From contig QPMI01000152.1 in NCBI GenBank assembly GCA_004431415.1, forward strand, positions 214,351 to 278,350: a stretch of 64,000 bases of DNA. Direction: 5' to 3'. Both the position numbers and the translations under genes were made by a program. Under the pieces are notes generated by a model, which saw nothing but the letters and a program-made list of their open reading frames with translations, made no database searches and was not told where the DNA came from. The stretch's first letter is position 1. Each line of letters starts with the position of its first letter. This document shows, one piece after another, positions 33,078 to 44,026 of this stretch. This DNA is from Cyanophora paradoxa (lineage: Eukaryota > Glaucocystophyceae > Cyanophorales > Cyanophoraceae).

Positions 33078-34705
33078 ATGGACGGACTTCAGGTCGACAA
33101 GATTGAAATCCGTGCGGCACCCGCGCGACGCGCTGGCGCTACTGCGTCATTGCCGTACAGCGCGCTGATCCTGCGACGTACGCGCAGCACTTCCATTGGA
33201 CCTGGCCAAAACCCGTTTCCTGCTCACATGCGACGCGTACACGGGATCCAAGGAGGAACTGAAGAAGCAGCTGCTAGATGCCGTTGTCTCCAGAAGTGCG
33301 GGCGCGCTGCGCATGTGCCGCGCTGGCCCGTCTGACAGCTGCATCGCAGAAATGGCGCCCCTGTACGCCGAGCTGTGCACGGAACTGGGATGGCAAAAGG
33401 ATGAGGCGTTGCTCGAGAGTATGAAGACCGCGAACCGCGATGAGCTGGCGAAACTGGAGGAAACCTTGGCCGACGCGGAGAAGAACCTTGGCGAGAACGA
33501 GGTGCGGGAAGCGCTCGTTGCGAAGGCGGACTTCTTTGCTCGTATCGGGGACAAGGTTCGCACTGCTCTAGATGCGCGTTCAAGCTGGGGTCGCCGCCTG
33601 AAGCTTGTGCTCAGGAGAACGCCCTCACCGCGTATCGCGTGGCCGGGACCAAGACTGTGGCGCTCGGTCAGCGCATTGATCTAGTGCTTGCAACGCTGCG
33701 AATCGGTCTGTTCTGGATGGACGTCGATGTGGTAGTGCGCAACCTTGAGAAAGCGAAGAGGTGCGCCACCCTGAGGTCCAGCGAGCTTCTAGTCTGAGTG
33801 CTTCCGTGCAGCCTCGTCGAAGAAGGTGGAGACTGGGAGCGTCGGAACCGGTTGAGAGTGTACGAGGCAACGTGGTGCATGGCAACGCGCGATTTCAAGA
33901 AGGCTGCGACCCTGTACCTCGAGTGTCTCGCGACATTCACCGCCTATGAACTCTGCTCTTTCAACGACTTTGTTTTCTACACTGTTATGACTTCGATGGT
34001 GTCTCTTGACCGGGTGTCCCTCCAGAAGAAGGTTTGCTGAACATGCTCTCTGTTGCCTTCTGTTTTTCATATCTCTGCTCAGGTCGTCGACGCCCCCGAA
34101 ATCCTCTCCGTCATCGGAGAAATTCCCTACCTTCGTCAGTATGTCGACTCCCTGCACAACTGCAAGTACAGCGCCTTCTTCGATGCACTCGGTGCATTCG
34201 CCGCACCTTCAGTCCAGTCGCTGTTCTCATTCGCATTCCCTCTCTCGCCAGCAAACCTCGCGACCAGCATCAAGGTTGACCGCTACCTCGCCGCTCACTT
34301 GCGGTTCTACATGCGTGAGATGCGTGTGGTGGCCTACGCCCAGTTCTTGGAGTCGTACCAGAGTGTCACCATCAACAGCATGGCAACAGCATTTGGCGTC
34401 TCTGCCGATTTTCTGGACAGGTGCACTTTCTGCGGTCATTCTTCAATCCATCGTTCCTGATGCGGGTCCTGCAGGGAGCTGTCGCAGTTCATTGCCTCAA
34501 ACCGCATTCACTGCAAGATCGACAAGGTCTGTGCATCTGCCTCTGCTATCTTGATTCAGATTTGGTTAACACCCCCTTGCAGGTTGCCGGCATTATTGAG
34601 ACGAACCGACCAGACTCCAAGAATTCCTACTACCAGCAAATGATCAAGCAAGGCGATCTCCTCCTGAATAGGCTACAAAAGCTCTCCAGGGTCATCAATG
34701 TATGA
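33078..34705 (+). CDS. PSMD6: 26S proteasome lid subunit RPN7
   Basis: PCI-domain subunit of the 19S regulatory lid, contacting RPN3/RPN6 and helping position the RPN11 deubiquitinase. ATG 33078 gives [12 protein letters not shown]; the next exon continues [41 protein letters not shown] and [20 protein letters not shown] follow, the latter the conserved RPN7 helix. Then [19 protein letters not shown] and [19 protein letters not shown]. The PCI part is [38 protein letters not shown] and [17 protein letters not shown] (spliced), with the terminal [20 protein letters not shown]. The end is [10 protein letters not shown] and TGA at 34703. It lies in the moderate-GC block, with introns of ordinary composition. 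Confidence 0.95.
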
Positions 34706-34759
34706 GAAGCATTGATGTACAGGCTTGTCTCATCCTCTGTAATTTCACACGCTACCACA

Positions 34760-37700
34760 CTACGTATTATCCATCTGCGTAGCCTGCTCTAAGTGTTGAA
34801 GTATGCGATCTAGAAACTCTGAAGACCTATGCCTAGACTTTGCTGCTGTGGCTTCCGTCCGAATGACTTCAGGGTTTACGTGGGAGCATGCTTCTAGTAC
34901 CTGGCAGACGGCTTCTTGTACCTCCCGATTCGAGTCATCTGATAACATGTTAGGCAGGCAAGGCATGCAGTGCGGTGCCACAGGCGAAAATTTCACCTAG
35001 ATGGACCAAAAGCGCCTTGACCATGTAGCCAAATAACGACGATGACCAGTTGGCAGGGAGGGCCTTGGCAAACACCTGGAAGGCCTTGCAGAGCTCAATG
35101 CGGATCCGGTCATTACTGTCGTCGAGTCGCTTCAGTAACTCGGGGTAAATAAGCCGAATCTCATCCTCTGCAACACAATCAGAAGATGCGAAAACCTGCA
35201 TTGCAAGTGTCATCACCTGTGATCGAATGACCAAGCAGGGTGAAGAGGTGACGGAAGGCGCCACAGGTCAAGAAGCGTGTGTCAGGGTCGTAGTCGTCCT
35301 CCAGGCAAGAGTTCAGCACGGGGAGCATCTCGCCAAAGACTTCGAGAGCATGTGCACGAGAGATCACGTCTCGGCCTAGGAAAGAGTACATGCAGGCCAT
35401 ACACGTCTGTGAGAGTGCGCACACCATTATGACTGAACACCGGATTGGACAAGAAGTCAAGAAAAACAACCTTGCGAATGAAAGCTGCTGCTCGGCCAAC
35501 GCGCCAGATGCAGTTTGGGATCATAATCTCTTGCAGGATTCTGCCGCCATATGGAGCCGCATTCTTGCAGAAGTCATCGCTGCCCGTCATGTTGTTCAGG
35601 GTCGCGAGCATGCTGCGCCACGTTTAAGCACACTACAAAGGCAAAAAAAAAGCTATGAGATGAATTGTACCTCATACGGACTTCGGGGTCTTTCGAAACC
35701 TGGAGATTCTCAAGGAAGATGGACAGCAACCGATCCATGTAAGCAGGAGCTGCCGAGCTGCCATGCTCAAGAAGGTTTTGGAACAAAAGCATGTCCTGAA
35801 CCATGTCCATTAGCGAGAAAAAAGTAAAAGCCAACAGCTCATGAGATCTCACCTGTGATGACTTCGTCCAACCCTTCGAGGACTCCTCCAAAAGATGTAG
35901 CATGCGATCAAAATGTTGCAGGAAAAGAGACTTCAGATCAGGCTGGTTGGTCGATGCCCCCAGCTCGCTCAAGCAATTCAATGCCTGATTCCATCGAACG
36001 TGATAATCACTAAGCACTCGAGACATGAGATTGATTGCACCTTTGCCTTCACGTCATCGTCCTTTGCAATTGTCAGAATCTGGATAAGAGCATGGAAAAT
36101 CCGGAAGCTTGTGTCATCATCCATCGCAAATCGCCTTGCCATAGCCTCCGTCATCACAAGCAACACCGCTTTCTGCACTATCAATGAGCACATGCTCATG
36201 AGAATACCATGAGTGTGCGGACCTGCATTGGGACATGCTCAGACGTGCGCAGCTCATCATGCTCCAGTTCGTGGCACATTCTTGTCCATTTTTGGGCGAG
36301 CTGTACGAGCTTAGCATCACTTCTTGAATATGGAGAGCAACGACTCCTAGTTACCAGGTTGTGCTGTGCCCCTTTCACGATGCCAGCCAGGAAGATCAGA
36401 CAGCCGACTCTGTAAGTAAGTGATGTGTTTGGACCACCCCCTTGAGCGTGCTGGAAGCACGGCCAGAGAATTCCATCCAAATCCGCGAAATGGCCCATGG
36501 CCTCCGAAGCCGCCCTTGCCTGATGGAAGTTTTCAGCCAGAGCCATCTGGATGCATACGAAAACTCCACAAGACCTGTTGCACAATTGATGCGTCGTCAT
36601 CAACGACAGCCTTGCAGAGCGGAACAAGCAGGGAGTCCAGATAAGCAGTGATGTGCTCCTCAACAAACAGCTGCAAGTAATGCAGGATGCCCACCTGAAG
36701 GCAGAGATTTATGAGTAAACCATGTGAAGACCAGAAAACCCAACTGTCATATGCATACCGCTGCATGCCTTGTGCGAACAGTCCAGTCGGCGAGTTCCGC
36801 AGCAAGCAAACCCGCCATGGCGCTCAGGTTGCTCGTCATCAGAGCCCGTGCACCCCATCGTGGTCGCTCTGCTGCCTTGTTATTGAGCATCATTGCAGGA
36901 AAATCCATCCCCACATACCTTTAAGCGGTTCTGGGTATTGGAAACTCAAGTGAGGGCACTCGGATAATGACAAATTCGGCGCTTGGTCAGGGTGCGACTC
37001 CTCAAAGGCGGCCCCAAGAGCATTTATGCTTCTAAGAGCCACTGCCCGCACAGATTCCTGCTCATCGCTGAGCGCCTGCAGCAGAAGGGGAAGGATCTTC
37101 GGCATGAACTCTTTCCTGGTGCATTGTGTAAGAAACCCGAAGCAAGATTTTTGCGTGATATTACCTCGTTGGCATGACGGACAGCCAGTTGGCCCCAACA
37201 GAGACTGCCAGCTCCCGAATCTGGCCTGCACGATCGAAGAGAAGCCCACGGATGGAAGGTATAATTTCATCTACAATGACTCCAGAAGTCGGAACGACAG
37301 CTCCAACGGCCTTCACGGGCGTAAAAAAATTGACCAGAAAGAGTGGAACAGTTGACTCCTACCTCGAGAGCCGACGAGCGGACTTTGGAGTGTTGGTGGA
37401 CAAAATTCGACATCAGAGGCTTCATTAGAGCGCTTGCATGAGCGCCAATTCTGTCATGAAGGTGCTGCACAAGAAGGCGGACGCAGTCACAAGACGCCTG
37501 CCCTCTTTCATCAGATTTCGCCAAAAGCGAGTGACAGAGGGGCAGCGCGAACCCTTCTCACATCGGGAAATTGATCTTGCAGGCGATGCTGTAATATGCA
37601 GACGATATCCTCGAGAGATCCGGGAACGGCAGACGGCGAGCGTTGAATGAAAATGGCGAGGACTTCCACGAGCTGCAGGCGGACCTCCTCGATATCCTCC

Positions 37701-38097
37701 GGCAGCGGCACAACGCCTATGCGCTTGAATAGACTAGGAAGCACGTGCGGCACTGCGCCAGCCGGATCCGGCACGGCCGCGACGAGGCTGCGGGAGGGCG
37801 TGAGCAACCACCACGAACTGATCGCCGTGAACCCCGCGCGCACTCATACAACAACTTGGCCCCCAGCTCACGGCACTTCCCGACCTGGTCCGCGAGGACG
37901 CGAACGAGCTGGCGCGCTATGGACTGCTCGAGAAGCCGCTGAAGCACATCCGGCGCCGGCTTCGCTCCGGTGATAAGCTTCTCGTCCAGCCTTTCCAGGG
38001 CTTTCCGCCGCACATTCCGGTCATTGTCGGTGAGGCAGTTCAGGTCTCGAGCCAGCCCGAGCACCACCTCCTCCGCTCCTCCGTCGGCAGCCGCCAT
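34760..38097 (-). CDS. DNAAF5: Dynein axonemal assembly factor 5 (HEAT-repeat protein)
   Basis: Cytoplasmic HEAT-repeat factor (HEATR2) needed to preassemble outer and inner dynein arms before they enter the flagellum. ATG at 38097 gives MAAADGGAEEVVLGLARDLN, then NDRNVRRKALERLDEKL and KCRELGAKLLYECA. Exons continue with FKRIGVVPLPEDIEEVRLQL, CDCVRLLVQHLHDRIGAHAS, QHSKVRSSALEAVGAVVP (spliced), GLLFDRAGQIRELA, PKILPLLLQALSDEQESVRA and, downstream, FLDRILQHLEQATQMDN before TAG at 34760. Repeated D.....R..A...L.. units across the whole length are HEAT repeats. Assignment to DNAAF5 rather than another HEAT protein rests on the N-terminal and EIRLQLVE-type segments and is good but not certain. Its codons are much less GC-biased than those of its neighbours. 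Confidence 0.85.
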
Positions 38098-38576
38098 CCG
38101 CTGTTCCGCTGGCGTGCGGCGCGGTGCAGAGTTGCTGACGTGCTATACTGGTGCGCTTAGATGCGCCTGCACTCCGCGCACGGCACGGCTTGCTGGTGCT
38201 CGACGACTGGCGGAACGCTGCTTTTTTAAGCGCTGCCGCTGTGTGCGCTGGCCGTGGGAGAGCTGCGTGCCGTACGCGCAGCGTCGTACCAAACAACTGC
38301 GACGCGCGGCGCGCTAATATAACAGCTGCGAACTAACTCTGCTTACGACCGGTACCAGCGCCTTGCATGTACCCTCGACCCGCCCCGCGACCCGCGGCGG
38401 TTTCGCGCGGCTGGCGCAATGTCGGCACTTGAAAAAACGCAATGCTATCTATTTAAGCATCAAGGAGGGAAGAGAAGAGCAGCAGGCCCGACGTGGCGGC
38501 AATGCTGATGCCGAAGTTGCTGATCGGGGAGCGGGTCAGAGAAAGCAAGATGAAATGTGCGGATCGGAGAGAGAGC
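38098..38576. other. Intergenic region between DNAAF5 and TRAP-gamma
   Basis: About 480 bases between two same-strand genes. It should include the DNAAF5 promoter and the 3' UTR of the TRAP-gamma gene. Moderate GC; nothing else supported. Confidence 0.4.
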
Positions 38577-39295
38577 TTACACGGGGGCAATGATGTGCTT
38601 AAGCAACCAGAAGCCCAGGGCGAGCGTGAAAATGAAAAACATGCTGTTGTTGTAGAGAATGGAGTAGGAGACCGACTCCTTCGTCAGCATGTCGTTGAAA
38701 GTCTGCTGGCTGCATCGCAGGCCGTCAGTGAAAGTGCGCGCGCGAAACGGAACAAGGGGAGCCCGAACCGGAGCTTGCTCGTCTCCTTCTTGTTCTTCTT
38801 GTCGCCCTCGCCGAGCTCCCTCACCTGCTTGTACTCCCGGGTCTTGCTCAGCCTAAATGAAGCGCGGCCCATCAGCTTGGGCTGCATGACAGCTCGCAAG
38901 GCTGCCGCGCAGCGCACTTTGCCCGCTGCTTCGCCGCGGTGTTGCTGTAGGTGAAGCTCGCGCAGACGGCGCTGGCCAGGACGACAACCGCGAAGAGCGG
39001 AGCGTAGGTTGCGAGATCCATGCCCAGGACGGTCACATACAGGTCTGCGCACGGGCGGCGTTGAGCAAGAAACCTCGGTGCCCATCGCCGAACACACAGC
39101 TGACGCACAGACGGGAATGGCGGCGACAACGAGGCCATTTGCGAAATAGAGGCCGCGCTGCGCAAGCGTGGGCTTCCCGGAGTCTGCGCCAGGCGTCGGT
39201 CAGCGGCCAAATCCGGTTGGCGGAGCGCGCGGCCGCCTCGCGGGCCCGCGCATGGACGCACTCGGGATGATCAAGTCGTCGTCGAGGAGATCCAT
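38577..39295 (-). CDS. SSR3: Translocon-associated protein subunit gamma (TRAP-gamma/SSR3)
   Basis: Multi-pass ER membrane subunit of the TRAP complex that sits beside Sec61 and aids insertion of some signal peptides. ATG 39295 opens MDLLDDDLIIPSAS. The spliced next segments read GLYFANGLVVAAIP, YVTVLGMDLATYAPLFAVVV then ASAVCASFTYSNTAAKQRAK, matching the family plan of an N-terminal hairpin with HMDL between helices. A charged cytosolic linker (TREYKQVRELGEGDKKNKKE) leads into ESVSYSILYNNSMFFIFTLA, the conserved YNN motif before the third helix, and LGFWLLKHIIAPV before TAA at 38577. About 160 residues, slightly shorter than the animal protein. I first suspected another translocon protein, but the FxxFYNN-like motif decides it. 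Confidence 0.85.
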
Positions 39296-39497
39296 TCTGG
39301 CGGGCGGCGGGCGGCGGGACGAACGCTTTCGAGCCGTACCCCTCTTTCGATCCCCCTGGTTCCCCCCCTGCCTACAGGAAGTGCTCTACGCGCACGGCCA
39401 CGTGCACGGCGATCAATAGGGATGAATTTACAATGCTACTAACTGAAGCTGTGCTGGAGGAACAAGAAAGGACAGGGGGGAGTGAGGCTGAATAAGC

Positions 39498-41189
39498 TCA
39501 GGAAAGCTTCCGGGCACGCTCGAAGAGGGATCCAACGACGTTGCTCATGTTCGAGACGGTCTCAAGAGCCGCAGGGTAGGTCTTGTCAGACACCTGGTCC
39601 TCATAGACAATCAGGCAGTTGGCTCCCTGGTCCAAGATCCCACGGAACTTCTTGTCCAGAATCATCTGAGACAACCTGGCGGGCGGACAGTCAGAGAATG
39701 CATTCGCAATAGTGAAAGGGTCTACAATCGCCGCACTTCGCCTCCACTGTTTCACGTGGTAGCTTGATCAGCTCTGCCACGTGGGCAATCTCCACACGCG
39801 TGAAGGGCTCGATGATCCTGCACAGGTTCTGCTCCAGGAGGGTGTTGTAGAGAGCGGACAGGTGCGAAGAGATAATAAGGTCATCGCTAAGCTCTGTGCC
39901 ACATTCAATGCTCTGTGCATGATCCTTCAAGGAGTAGATAAAAGCTTGCCTTTCTTGTACTTCTCCTGAGCTTCTTCGAAGGCTTTCAAGGATCGCGACG
40001 AGTGCGCCTTCGCTACTGCACGCATGGCATCGATATCGGGGCCGGCGAACTTCAGAGCAGCCTTGCTGTTCATGATAGACGAGACCTCGTCCGTCTGCTA
40101 AGAGAATGAAAGACCTGGCAGGGGTTGCCAAAAGCGGAAAGATCAAGAGCGCACCGCGTTCATCATAATCTTGCAAAGAAGCATGTACTTGAGGCAGAGC
40201 ATTGCCCGCGGGTCCTCAAGGGTGCTGTAGCCCTCCATAGCTTCATAAAGGTAAGAATACCTGTGAGGCGCACAAAAGCTTCATGTAGACATTGGCACGG
40301 CGAATAGTCGATGCGCACGCTGTCTTGTAGTCCTTCTCGTCTGCGTGCAGAATGCCAGCCTGCATGTCGATCTCGGCCTGGAGGGCTGGGGGGCAGTAGA
40401 TGGCATTTGCTGATGTCCGTGCAGAAGTAAGGGATGCCTGCGGTGAGCAATCAGCGATTAAGCGCAATATGCGCTGAAAAAGATCCATACGCACCCTGGC
40501 CTTCGCCAGGTTCCGCAGCGCGTGGTGGATTTGGCTTTCAATGAGCTGGATCTCCAGGAGCAGCAGCTTGTCGTCCAGGCGCTTGACCTCGCGGATAAGA
40601 TCGCCAATGAGCTGCAGAGCCTTGGAGTACTCCTGGTTCTTGAAGTAGCTGCCGCAGAACATCAGGGGAGGAGCATGCGCAGCGCAAACCCCAGCGCACA
40701 TTGCCGACAGCCGGGCCTCGATGCGCTGGCGCAGGAACGTGCGCTTCTCCTGGCGCGCCCATTCAATGCTCTCCAGACACAGATCCGTCATGAGCCGCGT
40801 TGAGTTGGGGATTTGCTCGACGTTGTCAATGACCGTCCGGACTGAAGACCAGTCAGCAGGAGCCGGGACGAAGCTGCAGGCAGCTCACCAATCTTAGCGG
40901 TCTTGGCCTTCGGGATGCTCGCGAAGAATGGCCGGATCTTCTGCAGGAGCTGGCGGAGCTGCTCGCCGCGCCTGCGGGGGGCTCAGGCGCGCCGCGCGAC
41001 GCGACAGCGCGTACGTACCCGGACTTCGCGTACAGCTCACTCAGCTTGTAGATGGCCTGCTCCTTCGCCTTGACCGCATCGTCCTCCTTCGCCTCTGCGC
41101 GGCACACATTGAGCGCAACAGCAGATGTCGCCCACGCCCTGCACACCTCCGGTGATGAGCGCCTCGAGCTGAGCCTCGGTTTCCGCCAT
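39498..41189 (-). CDS. PSMD11: 26S proteasome lid subunit RPN6
   Basis: PCI-domain lid subunit that clamps the 19S base to the 20S core. ATG 41189 gives [15 protein letters not shown]. Exons continue with [121 protein letters not shown] and [10 protein letters not shown]. The PCI end is [38 protein letters not shown] and, after one intron, [20 protein letters not shown]. The terminus [23 protein letters not shown] is typical. Stop TGA at 39498. It sits in the same 8 kb as RPN7, but on the other strand. Confidence 0.95.
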
Positions 41190-41415
41190 CCCTGGTCTTC
41201 TGTCGGGGGGTACGCTGCCACTCTTCGCGCCGCCGCGAAAAGCACCAGAGAAGCGCACGCGAAGCCGGCGCGCTGATCGTCCTCGTTCGGCGTAGGATTC
41301 GCGCGTCGTCGTAGCGCTAGCGCGTTCTCCAAGTTCGGCTGCCATTTGCGGCGTGTAGCGGGGGCGAGCATCTTCCGGGCCATACCGTCGCTTAAGAAGA
41401 TAGAATAGAGCAAAT
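41190..41415. promoter_or_regulatory. Compact divergent promoter RPN6 / CCT3
   Basis: Only 226 bases separate the two outward-facing ATGs. Both promoters and both 5' UTRs must fit here. No TATA box was recognised; gataga and caaatatgc-like AT words lie just upstream of CCT3. Confidence 0.6.
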
Positions 41416-43787
41416 ATGCAGGCGCCTATCATCGTTTTGAATCAGAACACCAAGCGGGAGACTGGCAGGAAGGCGCAGCTCGGGAACATAGCTGCGGCCA
41501 AGGTGCGGCGGCGCGTGTGGCGCGGCCATCGTGCCAGCTAACCACTTTCCCCTGCAGGCCATCGCCGACATCATCCGGACCACGCTCGGCCCCCAGTCCA
41601 TGCTTAAGATGCTGCTCGATCCCATCGGCGGGCTGGTGATGACCAACGACGGCAACGCCATTCTGCGTGAAGTTGACGTCTCTCATCCTGCGGCCAAGAG
41701 CATGATTGAGCTCAGCCGTACGCAAGACGAGGAGGTCGGCGATGGTACCACGTCCGTCATCATCCTCGGTCCGCCCCCTGACCAGCCGCGCGTGCTTGTG
41801 CGCTAATGCGTGTGCTTAGCCGGTGAGTTCCTCGCGTGCGCGGAGCCGCTGCTGGAGCGCAATATCCATCCCACGGTCATCGTGAGCGGTTTCAAGAAGG
41901 CGCTGGAAGACGCCCTCGCCGTCTGCGACAAGCTCGCCTTCAGCATCGACTCCAACAAGCGGGACGAGATGATAAAGATCGTGCAGAGCTGCCTCGGCAC
42001 GAAGTTCGTGAGCCGCTTCGGACCGATGATGGCGGACCTCGCGCTTGAGGCCGTCTCGACGATCTGCACCGACGTCCCCGGGGGCAAGAAGGAGATTGAT
42101 ATCAAGCGCTACGCGCGCATTGAGAAGGTGCGCTCGGTTCCTTTCCGCAAGCGGCGGCATTCGGCGCTGGCCGGGCTTGACGCGCGGGCAGATCCCCGGT
42201 GGCGAGCTCGACGACTGCCGCGTTCTCCGCGGTGTGATGGTCAACAAGGACATCACGCACCCGAAGATGCGGCGCCGCATTGAGAACCCCCGCATCCTCC
42301 TCCTGGACTGCCCCCTCGAGTACAAGAAGGGCGAGAGCCAGACGAACGTGGAGTGCACAAAGGAGAGCGACTTCGCGGAGCTGCTGAAAATGGAAGAGGA
42401 GTACGTCGAGAAGATGTGCAACGACATCATCAAGCACAAGCCCGACCTGGTCGTCACCGAGAAGGGCGTCTCCGGTCCGCCCGCCGCCCGCCCGGCCCCG
42501 CAGCGCACCCTCACTCGCGCCTGCAGACCTGGCTCAGCACTACTTCGTCAAGCACAACATTTCGGCGCTGCGGCGCGTGCGCAAGACGGACAACAACCGC
42601 ATCGCGCGGGCGTGCGGGGCGACCATCGTGAACCGCACGGACGAGATCCGGGAGAGCGACATCGGCACCGGCGCCGGCCTCTTCGAGGTCTCCAAGATCG
42701 GCGACGAGTGCGCGGCCCTTCCGAGCGCGACGCGGCTCGGCCGCTGGCGCTCACCCCGCCACAGGTACTTCGCCTTCGTTGTGGACTGCAAGGCGCCGAA
42801 GGCGTGCAGTATCATCCTCCGCGGCGCGTCGAAGGACGTGCTCAACGAGGTGCGGCCGCCGGCGGCGCCCCTCGCGGCGCGGCGGGGCCGCTCACGCGCG
42901 GGGCGGCGCGGGGCAGGTGGAGCGGAACCTGCAGGACGCGATGTGCGTGGCGAGGAACGTCTACATCGACACCCGCCTCGTGCCCGGTGGCGGAGCCGTC
43001 GAGATGTCCATCTCCCAGGTGCCCTCGCCTTCGCGTCGCCCTCGCTCCCGCGGCGCCGGCCGACGCCCCGTGCGCTCGCAGGCCCTGCAGCAGAACTCGA
43101 AGCAGATCGAGGGCCTGCAGCAGTACGCGTACCGGGCGCTCGCGGTGGCTCTGGAGGTCATCCCGCGCACCCTCGCCCAGAACTGCGGCGCCTCCGTCGT
43201 CCGCGTCCTCACCGAGCTCCGGGTTCGCCGCTCCCCGCCCCAGCCCCTTCCAGCTCGGCGAGTGATGCCTAAATTTTCGGCTTGTCCGACACCCCGTGAG
43301 GACAACCATCTCCTATATATTCTGACGCCTGCGAAAGTCCTCTAGAAGCCCTCGGGATCGAGATTTCGCTCCGACGCTGACCCGGCCCCGCGCAGGCGAA
43401 GCACGCGCACGGCGGCCACCTGACGTACGGCATCGACGGGATGAAGGGCACGCTCGCCGACATGAAGGAGCTCGGCATCTGGGAGCCCTACGCGGTCAAG
43501 ACCCAGACCATCAAGACCGCCGTCGAGGTGCCCCTTCTGGGACCCTGAGAGGCTTCGGAGCGCTGACGGTTGCCCCGCGCGCAGTCCGCGTGCATGCTGC
43601 TCCGCATCGACGACATCGTCTCGGGCATCTCGAAGAAGAAGGAGGCCAAGTCTAGCGGCCCCGCCGAGAAGGAAGAACCCGAGGAGACCGTACGCCCGCC
43701 CCCGCGCCCCGGCCCCATGCCACCCCCCGCCTCAATCTGAACTGACCCCCCGCCCCTCCGCAGTTCGGCGACCAGCGCGACGGCTAG
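41416..43787 (+). CDS. CCT3: Chaperonin TCP-1 (TRiC/CCT) subunit gamma
   Basis: Subunit of the cytosolic group II chaperonin that folds actin, tubulin and WD40 proteins. ATG at 41416 gives MQAPIIVLNQNTKRETGRKA, specific for the gamma subunit. ATPase motifs are IIRTTLGPQSMLKMLLDP, GGLVMTNDGNAILREV and DEEVGDGTTSVIIL (the catalytic GDGTT). Gamma-specific text includes CKEIDIKRYARIEKIPGGEL (spliced), CRVLRGVMVNKDITHPKM and LRRVRKTDNNRIARACGA. VPGGGAVEM is the conserved nucleotide-binding loop near the end, followed by YGIDGMKGTLADMKELGIWE and IDDIVSGISKKK. The last coding exon is 24 bases (43764-43787) ending in DG*. It has about eleven short introns. Confidence 0.96.
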
Positions 43788-44026
43788 AGCGCTGTCTCGT
43801 AGACCCTAGTTGGCTCGTCCGTGAAATTACTAATTCAGCTGGCGGCCCGGGCAGCGTTGAACCCCGCACCCGCACGCATCGGAACCGAGGGGCGCACGCG
43901 TACGAGGGTCCATGCGAAATGAAATTTCAGTTCAATTTGAAAGCGGAGCGAAGACGATAATTATAGGGCGCTGTACACATTAAAGGCTGCCGCGTTGAAA
44001 AGCCGCGAGGGAGGGGCCCGGCGGGC
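43788..44026. other. Convergent 3' intergenic segment
   Basis: About 240 bases between two convergent stops, with an AT-richer patch (atgaaatttcagttcaatttg). Probably 3' UTR sequence. Confidence 0.5.
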
